Shown piece after piece: positions 14,101 through 26,200 of a stretch of 64,000 bases of DNA. Source of the stretch: Sarcocystis neurona (Eukaryota; Apicomplexa; Conoidasida; Eucoccidiorida; Sarcocystidae); NCBI GenBank assembly GCA_000727475.1, contig KL647289.1:5708019-5772018 (forward strand). The letters run 5' to 3'. Made by a program: the position numbers and the translations under genes. A model generated the notes under the pieces. The model was given only the letters and a program-made list of their open reading frames with translations, made no database searches and was not told the origin of the DNA. Positions within the stretch are counted from its first letter, which is position 1; every line of letters starts with the position of its first letter.

Positions 14101-16939
14101 TATAGAGGTATACGTACAGGCACAGACGCGCGTGTAAGTGTGTACTTGTACGTGAGAGCCTATGCGCACGAATGCAGGGGACAACGGCGCGGGCCGCCGC
14201 TCGGTCGCTCTGGTGTACGTACACCTCCTCTTCACCTGCTTGCACGTGATATGCATTCGTCCGTGAATGCAGACTGCAGGGATGTGTACGCGCACGCCCC
14301 TTAAATTGCTGTTTTTTCTGCGTATATATCGTCATTTTGTCTTTCTGGCATGTCTCTCTTCCGAAGTGTGCAAGTCCACATCACCGTTGAGAAGAGACGC
14401 TTTCCGTACACAGCGTCCGGTTACCCTTGTGTAGCCACGTACGTTTGTGTACATACACACACACACACGGACGAATACAATATATGTATATATATATATA
14501 TATATGTATGTGCGCCATGGCGCGTCTGTAGTGCGCACAGGACGCCGTGGTAGGTATGCCCATATGGTAGTAGACGTGTGTAAATGTAGATGTATACTTT
14601 TTCCCTGTAAACGTGAAAGCAGGTGAGTGCACACGTGTGCGCCTGGCACAAGGAGGGAAACCGTAGATGACTTTGTGCCTTGGAAAAAGCCATGCTATGG
14701 AGGTATGTCACCTGAGGTCTGTCTGCACGCGTAGACGACTAGAAAACGCTGTATTCGGGGTCACCTCCAATACGGCCTGCGCTCTGCGGTGTACCTACAA
14801 CCCCGAACAGTAGCCTCACATTTCCGGTTCTTAACTTTGCCTCTGCCTGCAGCTCTGCATTCATTGTCGTGCTTCAGATGCTGTCCTCGCACAGTAGGAG
14901 ACCGAATTATCACGCCTTTCCATTTCAGCAATTCTTTATGCACAGGCCTTTGCGCAGACTCACTGCTTCCGTGTCGACACATCAACTTCTTTCTTTCTAA
15001 ACGGACCTGGACGTGTCTGTACTCAGTGTGTAGTTGGTGGTCTTCAAATTCCTGCACCAGCGGCATAGCAGTGGACACACACAAATCTCCTAACAGTTTC
15101 ACCGATGACTCTGTCCTTGTCTTGATCTGTGCGCCTCCCTCTTTAGTATATGTGTGGAGAGAGAAATACGTGTATGTCGCTGTACGCACCTTGGCGTAGG
15201 GGAAGTTTTCTGTCTGTGATGCCCACTGATGGTCTCACCCGGGCTGCTGAGGTAAATACACGCAGTTGGGGTGTACGCCCACCGCGGCGTGTCCTGTTTT
15301 TCGATACTCTCTCTTCGAAAAAAAAGCTGTCATACGTTCTGTCCGCTTCTTCAGTTTAAAGGAGACCTGTAGAAGTGGCTGACGGCGCAGTGTGGAGCGT
15401 ATGTGCCAGATGTGTATACACGTGTTTCTGGCTCTACGTGTATAACTGTGTGTCCCCGCACACGTAAAAAGATTCACGTAAACCGCTGCCACCCTGTGTG
15501 CGCACACACACATGTATATATTGACACCAGTACATTCCGCAAGCGTGTTTTTCGTACGTTCTGCGTGTTCTTCGAAGGGTCTGTGGGAGTCTGCGGTGGA
15601 CGTTTGACCGGGAGAATGTCGCAGACTGCAGCGCAAGTAACGGGAGGTGGTGCGTACAGTCACCTCAAGCAAGAGTATTACCTCCGCACTGCGTTCGCAG
15701 TTCCTGCTCTTGGTGGTCTGCTTCCCCCACTCGCAGCTTTCCATAACGTCACATCCGCCCGCAGCTATGGAGAAAAAACATGAACACCCTCCCCACGTAA
15801 AATGTGGAAATCCGTGACTCGCCTTAGGACAGTAGAAGTAGAGACTCACGGCATATACTTGATCACTGTGTACACTCTGGGAAAACGGAGGTGCACTCCC
15901 GTGTGATATCGTGGCCCTTACGCATGACAGGATTCAGGGAGGAGTCTTTTTTAAGGAGTGGCGTTCACCATCCTCCCTGTGCCAATAGAATATGTGTGGC
16001 TTTCTGCGGTCCACGCGGATCGCTCAGCCACATACACGTCCCTGCGGGAGCATTTGTTGTGCGTGTATATAGGCTGTATATATGGACGTTTTCAGTACGT
16101 AGTGTGTGAGTGTGTCTGTGTACGTGTGTACGTGTGTGCACCCGACGTCTGAGGACCTGTATGTATATTCTGTATTCGCATGGAAACACCTGTATACACA
16201 TCTATGTTGACGCTGCTTTATGTGGCGAAGAGTGGAAGAATTTTTCTGCGACGCGTCGCTGCGGGTGTTGCTGCTGCGTGTGCGCAGTGGAGAGTATCGC
16301 CGTTGCCGACTTGCGCGGACTCGGACTCGCGCCTGCAGTGAGTGCCTTGAAAAAGACACACTTTTCTTTTCCTCGCTGAGATAACGTGCAGCGGTAGTGG
16401 GTCTTGGCGATTCTCTTGCCCTTCTCTTCTCGTAGTCTCCTGTAGAAATTACTTTATTTCGAACCAAATTCCTTGCTATTGCACTCCTACTACCTACTGC
16501 TACACTCCTGGGTATTTGGGTGTGCTCGACGTTGAAAGGAGCCCCTAAAGCGCACATAAGGTGAATATTTATCTGTGTGTGTGTCCACGCATACAATATA
16601 TATATACCCATAAGATATGTGTGCACATATACGGAATATGTATATACATATATATATATATATACATATAGGCAAGCGCTCCTTCAGTGTGTACGCGCCG
16701 GGGCACAAGGCTTGGAAACTGATTTCCTGAGAGAAGAGTGGAAGGGTATAGGTTGTAGCAGCATGCTGTCTCTTCTTGTACGCACGCGTATATGTGTCCG
16801 GATGTGTTCACGTCAGTATAGATTGTTCCACGTTTATGCACCCGTACGGTTGTTTCGTTAGCGTCTACTTAGAAGAGCGTTGCGACTGACAGACGTACAC
16901 ACATGATTATACACGTTGTTCTCGTCTGGTGGACATATT
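5194..16939. other. Gene-poor, TA/TG-repeat-rich region
   Basis: I find no gene I can support in this stretch. ORFs are short, CAG/CTG content is low compared with the flanks, and much of the sequence is TGTA/TATA/ACGT-type simple repeat. Two longer open stretches (plus 7721-8254; minus 14761-15189) have no recognised motif. The plus strand is strongly pyrimidine-rich at about 13200-13520. A possible decayed retroelement piece near 11.1 kb is listed separately. Confidence 0.6.
10940..11155 (-). mobile_element. Possible decayed reverse-transcriptase fragment
   Basis: On the minus strand one frame reads THPSTDEFINTEPWTLVYMDD, with a Y-M-D-D tetrad at 11088-11099 preceded by hydrophobic residues, as in the catalytic YxDD strand of retroelement reverse transcriptases. 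Just downstream a different minus frame gives CLKAVKHFLSIWDTCAYEI followed by PSKHF. Its spacing resembles the HL..L..VL..L.......KC.F region after YxDD in Ty3/gypsy-type enzymes. Using both would need a frameshift, so the fragment is broken. No LTRs, RNase H or integrase were found nearby. Chromovirus-like elements have been reported in Eimeria; the assignment here is inference from a short match and could be chance. Confidence 0.3.
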
Positions 16940-17089
16940 ATGGGACACCGCGGCCTAATACTTGCGGAGAAGAGTTGTCTACCTGCTACTTCGCAAGTCT
17001 GTGGCGTTGAGGCCCTGCTGGTTTGCAAACTAAGTTTCTCAGAAGCTGCAGCTTACCAATATTTGCAGCGTCCTTCTCTCTCTCTCTAT
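16940..17089 (+). CDS. RAD51-like gene, tentative first exon
   Basis: An ATG at 16940 opens MGHRGLILAEKSCLPATSQV.., continuing with CGVEALLVCKLSFSEAAAYQ and ending SLSLY before a good GTATGT donor, phase 0 into 17675. The segment could be the small N-terminal helical domain of RAD51 proteins, but similarity is too weak to be sure. Confidence 0.35.
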
Positions 17090-20000
17090 GTATGTATTTT
17101 CAGTCTCTCACAAGTCCTACTGTCAAGCTTCTCTTCTGCGGGCGTAAGCTTGAACGGACCCACCCCTCCGCCCATATATATGTATATATATATATATGTG
17201 CGACCTCATATGTGTATGTATGTGTGAATACGTTCATATATATGTGTATATGTTAGTACGTGCATGCTTATATATACGTATGCGTGCATACGTTTACGTG
17301 AGCATTTCTGCAGTGTATGTGTACGTGTACATACGTGTGTACGCACATGTATGTACATCTATACATATATATATATATATATATATTTACACCTCCTAGC
17401 TTATATGCGTGTATATGTGTATATATTTATACGGGCGTCTCTGCTATATATGTGTACACGTGTGTCAGACGAAGTTGTGGGTTGAAGTTCCCTCACTTGA
17501 CGTCAAAATCGCCGCTGGCTCTTCATTTGACTCTACAGTGAATACTTAACGACTATACATACGTCTACCTAGGTCAAGCGTGAGTATGTATATACAGAGT
17601 CTCTACATATATTTGTGTCGATTGAGAGACGTGCAAACCATGCCCTGCCGCCCGTATCACTGCTACGTTTGCAGGACGCAGCCACCGTCCACGCCGCGTG
17701 CGCTGCTGCTTCGCTGTCAGCCTCCCGCTACGTCGCTGCGGCTTTCTTCTCAACTGTGTCCCCTTCCTGTCTCCGTCTTCCTTTCGCTTTGCCGCCGTGG
17801 CGTCTCTTCTTCCGCGCTTCCTCTCTGCTGTCCTCGCCGCCTTCGTCCGTCTTGCATCCTCAGCAACAGTGGAAGCACGAGCAGCCGCGACAAGGACCGC
17901 AAGAGCGACAGCATAAGCAGACCAAAGAGGAGCAAGAGCGTTCTGCTCAAGGCCAGGAGCAGCTACGGCAGCAGCAGAGGGCGCTTACGTCTGTGAACGA
18001 TGTGTACGACGGGCCGGATGGGCCTGGTGACCCGCTTGTTGACGAGGTTGCTGTCCCTGCAAGCCCCGCGGCAGTATCTGCGTGCCACCTTGCTGCTGCT
18101 GCTGACGCGAGGTATAACCCTGAGAAGGATCATTTATGCGCCTGCAAAACTTGTTCTTCCTCGGAGCAGCAGTTGCGTAGGCAACTGCCCACCGGCTATA
18201 GCAGCGGTAGCTGCACGAGTGACGCGAGCTGCAGCAGCGAGGAGACAGCGAGTGCGTCAGAGGCAGACTCTGCTACAGAGACAGCCTCCATAGACGAAGA
18301 AGAGACGGAAGCGGCACCAGAAATGGCGACAGAGGAAAAAGAGTCTAGAGTGTTTCTGCAACGGCAGCAGCACTTTCTAGAAAGCGACACAGCGAATGTT
18401 TGTCTACCTGCTCCACGCCGAGACACTCTTGATGCAGAGAAGGCGTATGCAACGCACAGCAGCCGGCCGAAGAAGTGCCGCAGCATTTGTCCCGCCAGCA
18501 CCAAGGGCGACGCGGGCAGCGGCGACACGAAGAGGACGCCCAGCGGTTGCAACAGCGGGTGCTGGTGTAGCAACACGGGCAAGCACAGCAGCTGCAGGAG
18601 AAAAAAGAAGAGCAGCAGCTGCGGGAGAAGCGAGAACAAGAAGAGGGGCAAAAGCAGCAGTCGCGTTGGACGGGAGGGCAGCAGCACAAAACGGAGGCGC
18701 AGACGAAGAAGGAGCAGCAGTAGCAGCGTCAGCAGCAGCAGTATGAACAGCGAGAGCAGCTCCGAAGGGAGCGAACTGCTGCAGCTGCTGTCGCAACGTC
18801 GAAACAGAGAGTCAGCATGGTGCTGGAGCAGTGGATCCACAGCGCTTGACCAGCTGCTGGGAGGGGGCGGCGGCCCGCGTCTCGGATGGAGAAGGCGAGA
18901 CGTTGTAGAAATATACGGCCCCGGTGGGGGCGCCGCACTAACAGAGGTGAGCAGGCGGTGTCTTTTTACGTAGCCAGCTGCATGCGTGAGCTGTAGTGCT
19001 GCTGCACTGAGGAAGGACGTCTGCGAACGCGGAAAGCACGGAAGAGCTCTGCGAACCTTTGCTACTTGTCTGTGAGCTCCTCAAACGTATAAGGCATTGC
19101 AAATGATTGCAGCTCCTCCGCGACAACGCGAGCCTACGCACACGAGGCGGCGGCACCCAGAAAGAGAGAGAGAAAAGGCTTTCTTCTGCAGGAAGAACGC
19201 CTACGTCAGCGGTCATTCGAGGCAGGACTGCTCCTGCCTCTCTTTTTCTTGGTGGTCGTCCACTGGTTACGAGCGAGAGCACTGAAACGTATATCTACGT
19301 ACGTACGCGTGTATGTACGTATGTATCTATGTACATGTGTAGATGTATATCTACACAGGCTTTCTAAAGGACTGCTGGGGTCGCTGCCGCCTTTGCTCTG
19401 CCTGATGTCTGTCTCCTCGCGCGACGCGGACCTGCGTCCAACGCCCGTGCCCCTACGTTTCCACACGCGCACGCACACACAGAGATTCTTCTCGCCGTAC
19501 ACACACACACACGTACCCGCTGCAGCAGGCTGTTCATATAACACCTAGACGTCCACACGTAGACACGCGGATAAACGCGTACGTAGATCTGCACGCCCGC
19601 GTAGCTGCGGGAACACACAGTTCTTTTTTCTGTTCCACTGCCGCTGCGTTCTTTCCATTGCGTTTGCATCCGCGTTTCCCCACGAGATGCTCGTTCAGCG
19701 TACTCGTGCGTATGTACACGTATATGTGTACACACACACGTTTATAACAGAGTCGAGCAGTTGGCGTGCACGTTGCGTATGCACAGCCCCTACGTGTGTC
19801 TCTCTCGTGTACAGGATTCTGCGTAAGCCGGCGAAGGGTCAATATGTGTAGGGGTATATATATATGTATATGTACAGGGGCGTTGCGGATCGCTTTTTTA
19901 CCCTATACGTGTACACAGATACGTGCTCGCACGTATCCTTCTCGTCAGCCTTTGTGTGTGTAGCTGCTGTGGCGATCAGACAGAAGAGGCCCATGTATTT

Positions 20001-20203
20001 GATTGGCGATGTTGACTCTCTGTGGGTCGTCTTCCCTCCTGCAGGTTCTGTTGACGTGCCTAGTAGAGTCGCTCTTCGCGTCACAGCGTGCCAGAGTCTT
20101 GCTGCTGTCTTTCCGAGGAGGCTTGCCGTTGCCTCGTCTTCAGCAGCTTCTGCGGTACAAAGTCATGCATCGGGTAGGCATTCCGATCAACGCGGTTCAC
20201 CAC

Positions 20204-20235
<32 letters not shown>

Positions 20236-23200
20236 GGACGATGAGCTAGTGCTGTCGACATGTCTGTGTGTGTGCTGCGATGCCCTCTATCTGTAGATAA
20301 ATAAACGTATATATTTCTAGATATAGATATGCACACATGTGTATTCAGGTACCTTGGAATTGCTGCCGGTGTAGGTGTGTGGATGTGTGTGTGTGTGTGT
20401 GTTTGTATCTGCTGCGGGACGGTCTTTCCCAACTGCTGCCATCCGTCTTCGCTGCTGTGGTTTTTGCTGCCGCTGTGACTCGGATGCTGCTGGGGGACGT
20501 CTTTTGCTTCACACTCTTCCCCCCGTGGTGTCTGCATCGCACCTGACGAAAGCCTGCCGCTACAGCGTATCTCTGCGTTACTGTCTGCAGTCTTGTAGGT
20601 CTCCTTCTGCAGCTACTACGTCTGTTCACAGGGCCGCGGGTGGTCAGCAGGGCGTTCGCCAGACACAAACATTGGTCGGCTCTTTGGCTAATCAACGCTA
20701 GTGAATTCTGCAATAATAGACGCTGCTTCGCGATATGGTGCTCTGCAGTCATTCGAATTTGTGTTTGCCTGTGGAAGCGCGGTGGGAGGCGGAATGCTCA
20801 CTAAACCAGCAGTAGGTCTTGCTGCTGGGGACATGCTCCTCATAAATGCTGCTGCTGGTGGTGCTGCTGTGGAGGCGAGCGCAGCAGTACGTCTTGAGGT
20901 CTACAGTAAAGTAGGAGTCCACAGACGCGAACGTATAGATCTGGGCCTACAGGTTTCACCTCTGCTTGCATGCATACATGTATATGTATATATGTAGGGA
21001 GGGAGAGAGAGACAGATATAAGTATATACGTATGTACCGATGTACACATGTATATACACACATGTGTATATGTATGTGCAGAGGGAGAGAGGCAGATGTG
21101 ACTCTAGAAACATTCAGAGAGATACACATTCGTCTGTCTTTAGATACAGATAAAAAAGGAGAGCGAGATACACTGACTCAGGTTAATGTCGGAACTCTGA
21201 AAGACAGCCTTTGCAAACCAAGAGTCATACAAGCTCAACGTCACGTAGACTGTAAGTGTATACGTAAGATATACTACGCACATATGTAGGCGTCTACGTC
21301 TGTGAATATACACGTAGATGTGTGTTCATTTATGACAATGTGTCGGTACATCAGACACACGAGAGACGGTATCTTGTTGGTGTTACTCTTCTAACATTTG
21401 TGCTGCTGCTTCTGCTGCTGCTGCCTTTCCTCTTCACGTGTGACCGGCACTGGTGTGCGACAGATGCAGGAACGCCAAGCGAAGCAGTGGCGGTGGCAAC
21501 AGCGACAGCAGCAACACAGACAGCAGCGAGAGCACCAGCAACAGCAGCCGCGGCAACAACATCAAGCGGCAGAAGAAGCTGCTCTTTTTGTTTCCGCAGC
21601 AGAACGAAGGGTTCAGCGGCTGCTGCGTCGGGTGCACGTGGCCCACTGCTTCACGCTGCAGGACTTTGGTGAAGCGTTAAACCAGGCAGAAGACGTCTTT
21701 GCTGCAACTGCAGCAGAACGAAGGGCTCGCAGAGCGGCGGCAGCAGCGAGAGCAAGCTCCACAGCAGCAGTCGAGGCGTCAAGGCGGACAGGAGGGAAGG
21801 CGCCAGCAGCAGCAGGAGAAACATTCAACAGGAAAAGACGATGCAACGGACGCAGCGGTCAGTCGAGCCGCAGCACTTGGCCGTATTCGACTGCAAGGCC
21901 GTTCTCCGCAGCTGCTAGGGCAACACGTTCTCCTGCAGCATCCGCTCTGCCGTCTGCTTGCTCCGTCGGTTGCCCAGGAATGACGCGAGGCAACGAAAAA
22001 ACACAAACTTCTTGTGACAGTGAAGCGATCGTCAGGGAGAGAGGGAGAGAGGTGAACCTTCGCGCGTATACGAACGGTCGCAGGAGCCGCGTCAGAAAAA
22101 ATCGCCGCTCTTCTGTCTCCCACGGCTCCTCCTCTCCCCCGTTTCTTGCTGCTGCTGCTGTTGATGGGCTGCCGCTGTTGTTGATCCCCTTCGCCCTGCT
22201 GGAGGGAAACGGTAAGAAGCGCAGCCAGCCGGTAGCTACTGCTGAGCAGATGGGAAGGCCGCCTGACTCGGGCTTAGAAAAGGAAGCTTCTGCAGAAAAA
22301 AAAGACTAGACAAGTTGATACGACCCGCTTCTGCATGCGGATCAAAGCCGTGTCCACGCAGTCCAAGTGCGTGGACACGTCGTGTCTTCTTCTTCTGCAC
22401 GCCTATACGACGCAGCGCCGTGTCCATTTTGTCAGCGTGTGCACTGTGAAGCTGTGTCTACTTTTTCACTCACATGAGACACGACGCCGTGTCCACTACG
22501 CTCGATCGGTCAGCCGGAAATCGAAGGGCTCGTGGGGAGAGAATGGGTCCCTTTGGTGCTGCTGGAAAGCAACAGCAAGAGAAGGGTACAGCAGCAGAAG
22601 ACACTCCAAGAAGGTGCCCTTTACGGGCCGTCTGTCCCCACACTGCACGCAGGGACAGCACCGCGTGGGCTGCTGCGAGCAACTGTTCGCTGCTGCTGCT
22701 GCTGCTGCTCCTGGTACTTGTTGCTGCTTTCCTTCCTGCCTGTGAACAACAGACAGGCCTCCTTCCGCGCGAGCGAGTACATTTTCTCCTGTCTGAGTTT
22801 CCCAGTAGAGGAGCCCCGCAGGTCAAGAACAGCCGAAGAATAGAGCGGCGGGGAGACTGATATGTCTGTGCGTTGTCTGTTTGGATCCGTGCGTATGTGC
22901 TAAGGTTTGACGGCGGGCGAGACGAGCCGCCCAGGTTCAGCTACACGCACGCCACGAGACAGGATACTGCTCCATCAGAAATCGAGGTCTTCGCTGTTGC
23001 TACTGCATTTTGCTGTCCTGCTGCTGTCGCTGTTTGTGACTCGTGCTGTGGCCTTCTGTGTCGCTGTTGCTGCTCGGCTCGTCTGTGGCTCCCCGTCTGC
23101 ACGCACATCTCCTGCGTCATTCCGCAGGTGCCGTCGACGTCAGTAGAGAGACAGGGTAGGCGAGAGACAGAGAAAGAGCGGGGTTGACCGAAGGAACGCT

Positions 23201-26200
23201 TGACTTTCTAACGACATCTGGTCGTTTGTTGCAGTTCTTCAGACGAAAGCACGGCAACTGTCCCATTTCTATACTTATCCCTACAAATTCGCAGAGCAGG
23301 GGGACACTCAGCAGGTGCAGCGCGCGAAGCAGCTGCAGCAGCAGACACGACGGCAGGCACCAGCGGCAGACAACCGCCAGGAAAGCATCACACGTCGAGC
23401 AGAAACAGCAGCAGCACGTCCTCGAAGCAGCTGCACGTCCTCGGAGCAGCTGCACGTCCTCGAAGCACGTGTCTGCGTGACTGCTTACGTAGCTGTTTCG
23501 CACGAGGCCGCTTGCTTCTAGCCACGCATAACAACGGTACCGCTGTTGCTGATGCTGTGCGATGGACTGTCCATAAGATTTTATGAAGAGTCTTCGTCTG
23601 TGTCTTCCTGTTGCTTCGCCTGCTGCTGTTTCAGCTGTGCTACATCAAGTTTGCCTCCGGCTGCGAACTTTCGCGGATGCGTGCAATGCACTTGTTCTGG
23701 TACGTCGCAGTCAATGCTTGTACATCCATATATATAGATATATATATTATGTGTACGGATGTAGGTCTTTAGAGCTGGTGTGTTTTGTGATTGCAACCCA
23801 GGAGGTCACCCAGTGCTGCCAGATAAGTACGGATGTATATCTATGAGTATTTGTAGTTTTCAACGTGAGTGAATTGCCTGTTGACAAGTTTTGCCTGGTA
23901 AGAAGACGCAGTGGCAGCAAACAGAACAGCAGCAGCAGCGTAGGATAGAAACATGGGAGAGAGTAGCCAGACGGAAGCACTTCTCCTGCAACAAGGCAAC
24001 ACGTCTCTTTACACGGGGTAGCAGCAGAAGCAGGGTCGCGGAGGGCGATGCGCAGCAGCCGGAGGTTGGGAACTTCACGACAGCGCACAGGCAGGTCTAA
24101 CGAATGCAGCAGCAAACCGCCACACGTAGGCGCAGACGGTGCGCGCAGCGGGTTGGCAGGCAGAGCAACAACCGGTGCCGCAGGTGCGTCTTAGAGCCAC
24201 CTCACGGCCGAGGCGCCACAGAAATTGTCGGGGCTACGCGAGCAGCACGGTCGCAGCGCGCTCTACAGGAAGTAAATATGGATGCGTCAAGTGGGAAGAA
24301 CAATAGCAGCTGCAAAGCAGTGGCACCACTGCGCTGCTGGGCGTCCGTCGCTCCTGTAACGCCGCTAAGGCAGCAGTGCTTTCTCGCGTCGACAAGGTGG
24401 CCGCTGCAACCGCGGCAGCAGAATCAGCACTGCGACACCCGCAGGAGCAGCACTGTGGGCGGCACGTACATGCAGAAAATTTTTGACGACACTACAAGTT
24501 GTTGCACCACCAGTGACCCCTGTACTGCTCACCTGTTCACAGAGTGTCCGGTGGTATGTGCGACTCCACAAGAGGGTGATAGAGAGAAATCAAAAGAAGA
24601 GAGTTGAACACTCACCGGATGTACCCACGTGCGTATGTATAAATCTGAACGCCTTGTGGTATGTGTGTACGCATGTGCTTCCTACTCGCTTCAACATCTG
24701 CATGCCCACGTTTAAGAATAAATACTGCGACTTGATTTTTCACACGCGTGAAAGAGAGAAAGAAAAAAGGAAGATGATGGGGTGCTGTGTTGGTGCGCAG
24801 ATTACAAATCACCGCGTAGTGGGGAGCGACAGCACGGCTGTGGCTGCTGCCTCTGCCACTGCTGCAGCTCCTGATTATTTTGCAGCAGGAGCGCTGCGCT
24901 GCCGAGGATCCGTCTGCAGCCCGCGTTGCTCCCAGCTGTCGCAACACGAACGTCGAGATGGGGAAGACCACACGATGGCAGGTGAAGAAGAAGCAGCAAC
25001 AGCTGGACAACCGGTGAGACTGAAGTTCCCCAAGGAGGACAAACCACAGCCACAAACGCCCTCTCTGCAGTCTCTGCTACAGCAGCTCTGCTGCTGTTAC
25101 GCCAAGCGCCTTTGCAGGTGTCTGTACACCTCACTGTGTTTCTGTTTGCGGTCAAGCACGTCTCTCACCCACGCGCGCGCACGAACTTCATCGCAGGCCT
25201 GTACTTAGGCGGTGTCTTTCTTTCATTTTTTGATGTCATCCTCGGTGTGCCGGTGACTTTCTTGTGCCTCTCTGCAGCAGCATACGACGGGAACACCTCT
25301 CTGCGCTCGGTGCCAGATTCTTTCCTCTTCCGCGGCCCCAGTGAAGCCAGCGCTCGGCGCAGCGTGGAGTCGCGACGCATCTCAAGTCAAGGTAGTCCTT
25401 CTCTGCATGCACCGCTGCTGCTCTTGTCGGTGCTACTGCTGCCGGTAGAACTGCTGCTGCTATGGCTGTTGCTGGTAGAGCTGCTTCTGCTGCTGTTGGT
25501 ATTGCTGTTGCGGGTGCTACTGCTGCTACCGGTGCTGCCGCTGGTGCGGGTGCTACTGCTGCTGTTGCCATTGCTGCCGCTGCCACTGTTGCTTTTGCCG
25601 CTGCTGCTGCCGCGCCTCCTGCTGCTGCACTTGCTACACGCACCGTGTGATTACTAGTGCTGCCGATTCCGGCGTCGCTGGTGCGACTTTGTCCGTTGTT
25701 CGCACGTCTGTCCGCAGACGTGCGGGGCGAGCAACGTCTACATTCCTGCTTCTGATCTCTCTGCAGCAGAGCGGCCTGTTCATCGTCTTTGCTGCTGCTC
25801 TTCTGCCGTTGCAGTTTCTGCTGCTACATCTGCTGCCGCTTTGTCTTTGCGCCGTGTCTGATAAACGCCGACGTGCCGGACGCTTCCCTTTAAATATTCT
25901 CCCCACGCATGTCGCCTGTTTCTGTCTCACGCCGCTGCTGGTGCTCCTGTACGTGCGAATCAGATGTACCGAGACTTGATGTTGCAACGGTAAAATTGCT
26001 GTCGCTGCTGCGCAAGGCTGCTGCTCAGCCCTTGCCCCTGCTGCTGCTACTTCCCATCCAGCTGCTGCTGCTGCTGCCGCCACGCCTACCGCGCGATCCG
26101 TCGCTGCTACTGCCACTGCGCCTGCTGCGTCTCCCCAGTGCCGCTGTTCCTTCCGCTACAGCATCCTTTCTGCCGCTGCCGTCCTGGCTTCAATGTCTTC

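Noticed and set aside
14761..15189. 142-codon minus-strand ORF
   Set aside because: Basic composition suggested a retroelement or ribosomal piece, but I could match no motif, and the plus strand is open over the same stretch.
15600..15783. Overlapping plus and minus ORFs
   Set aside because: Both are open, neither has splice support or a recognisable motif.
23312..23536. Exon of the RAD51-like gene
   Set aside because: Skipping it gives a cleaner domain (LLEGN joined to AVLHQVCLRL), and it is low-complexity with a 19-bp triplicate, so it was left out of the model and kept only as a finding.
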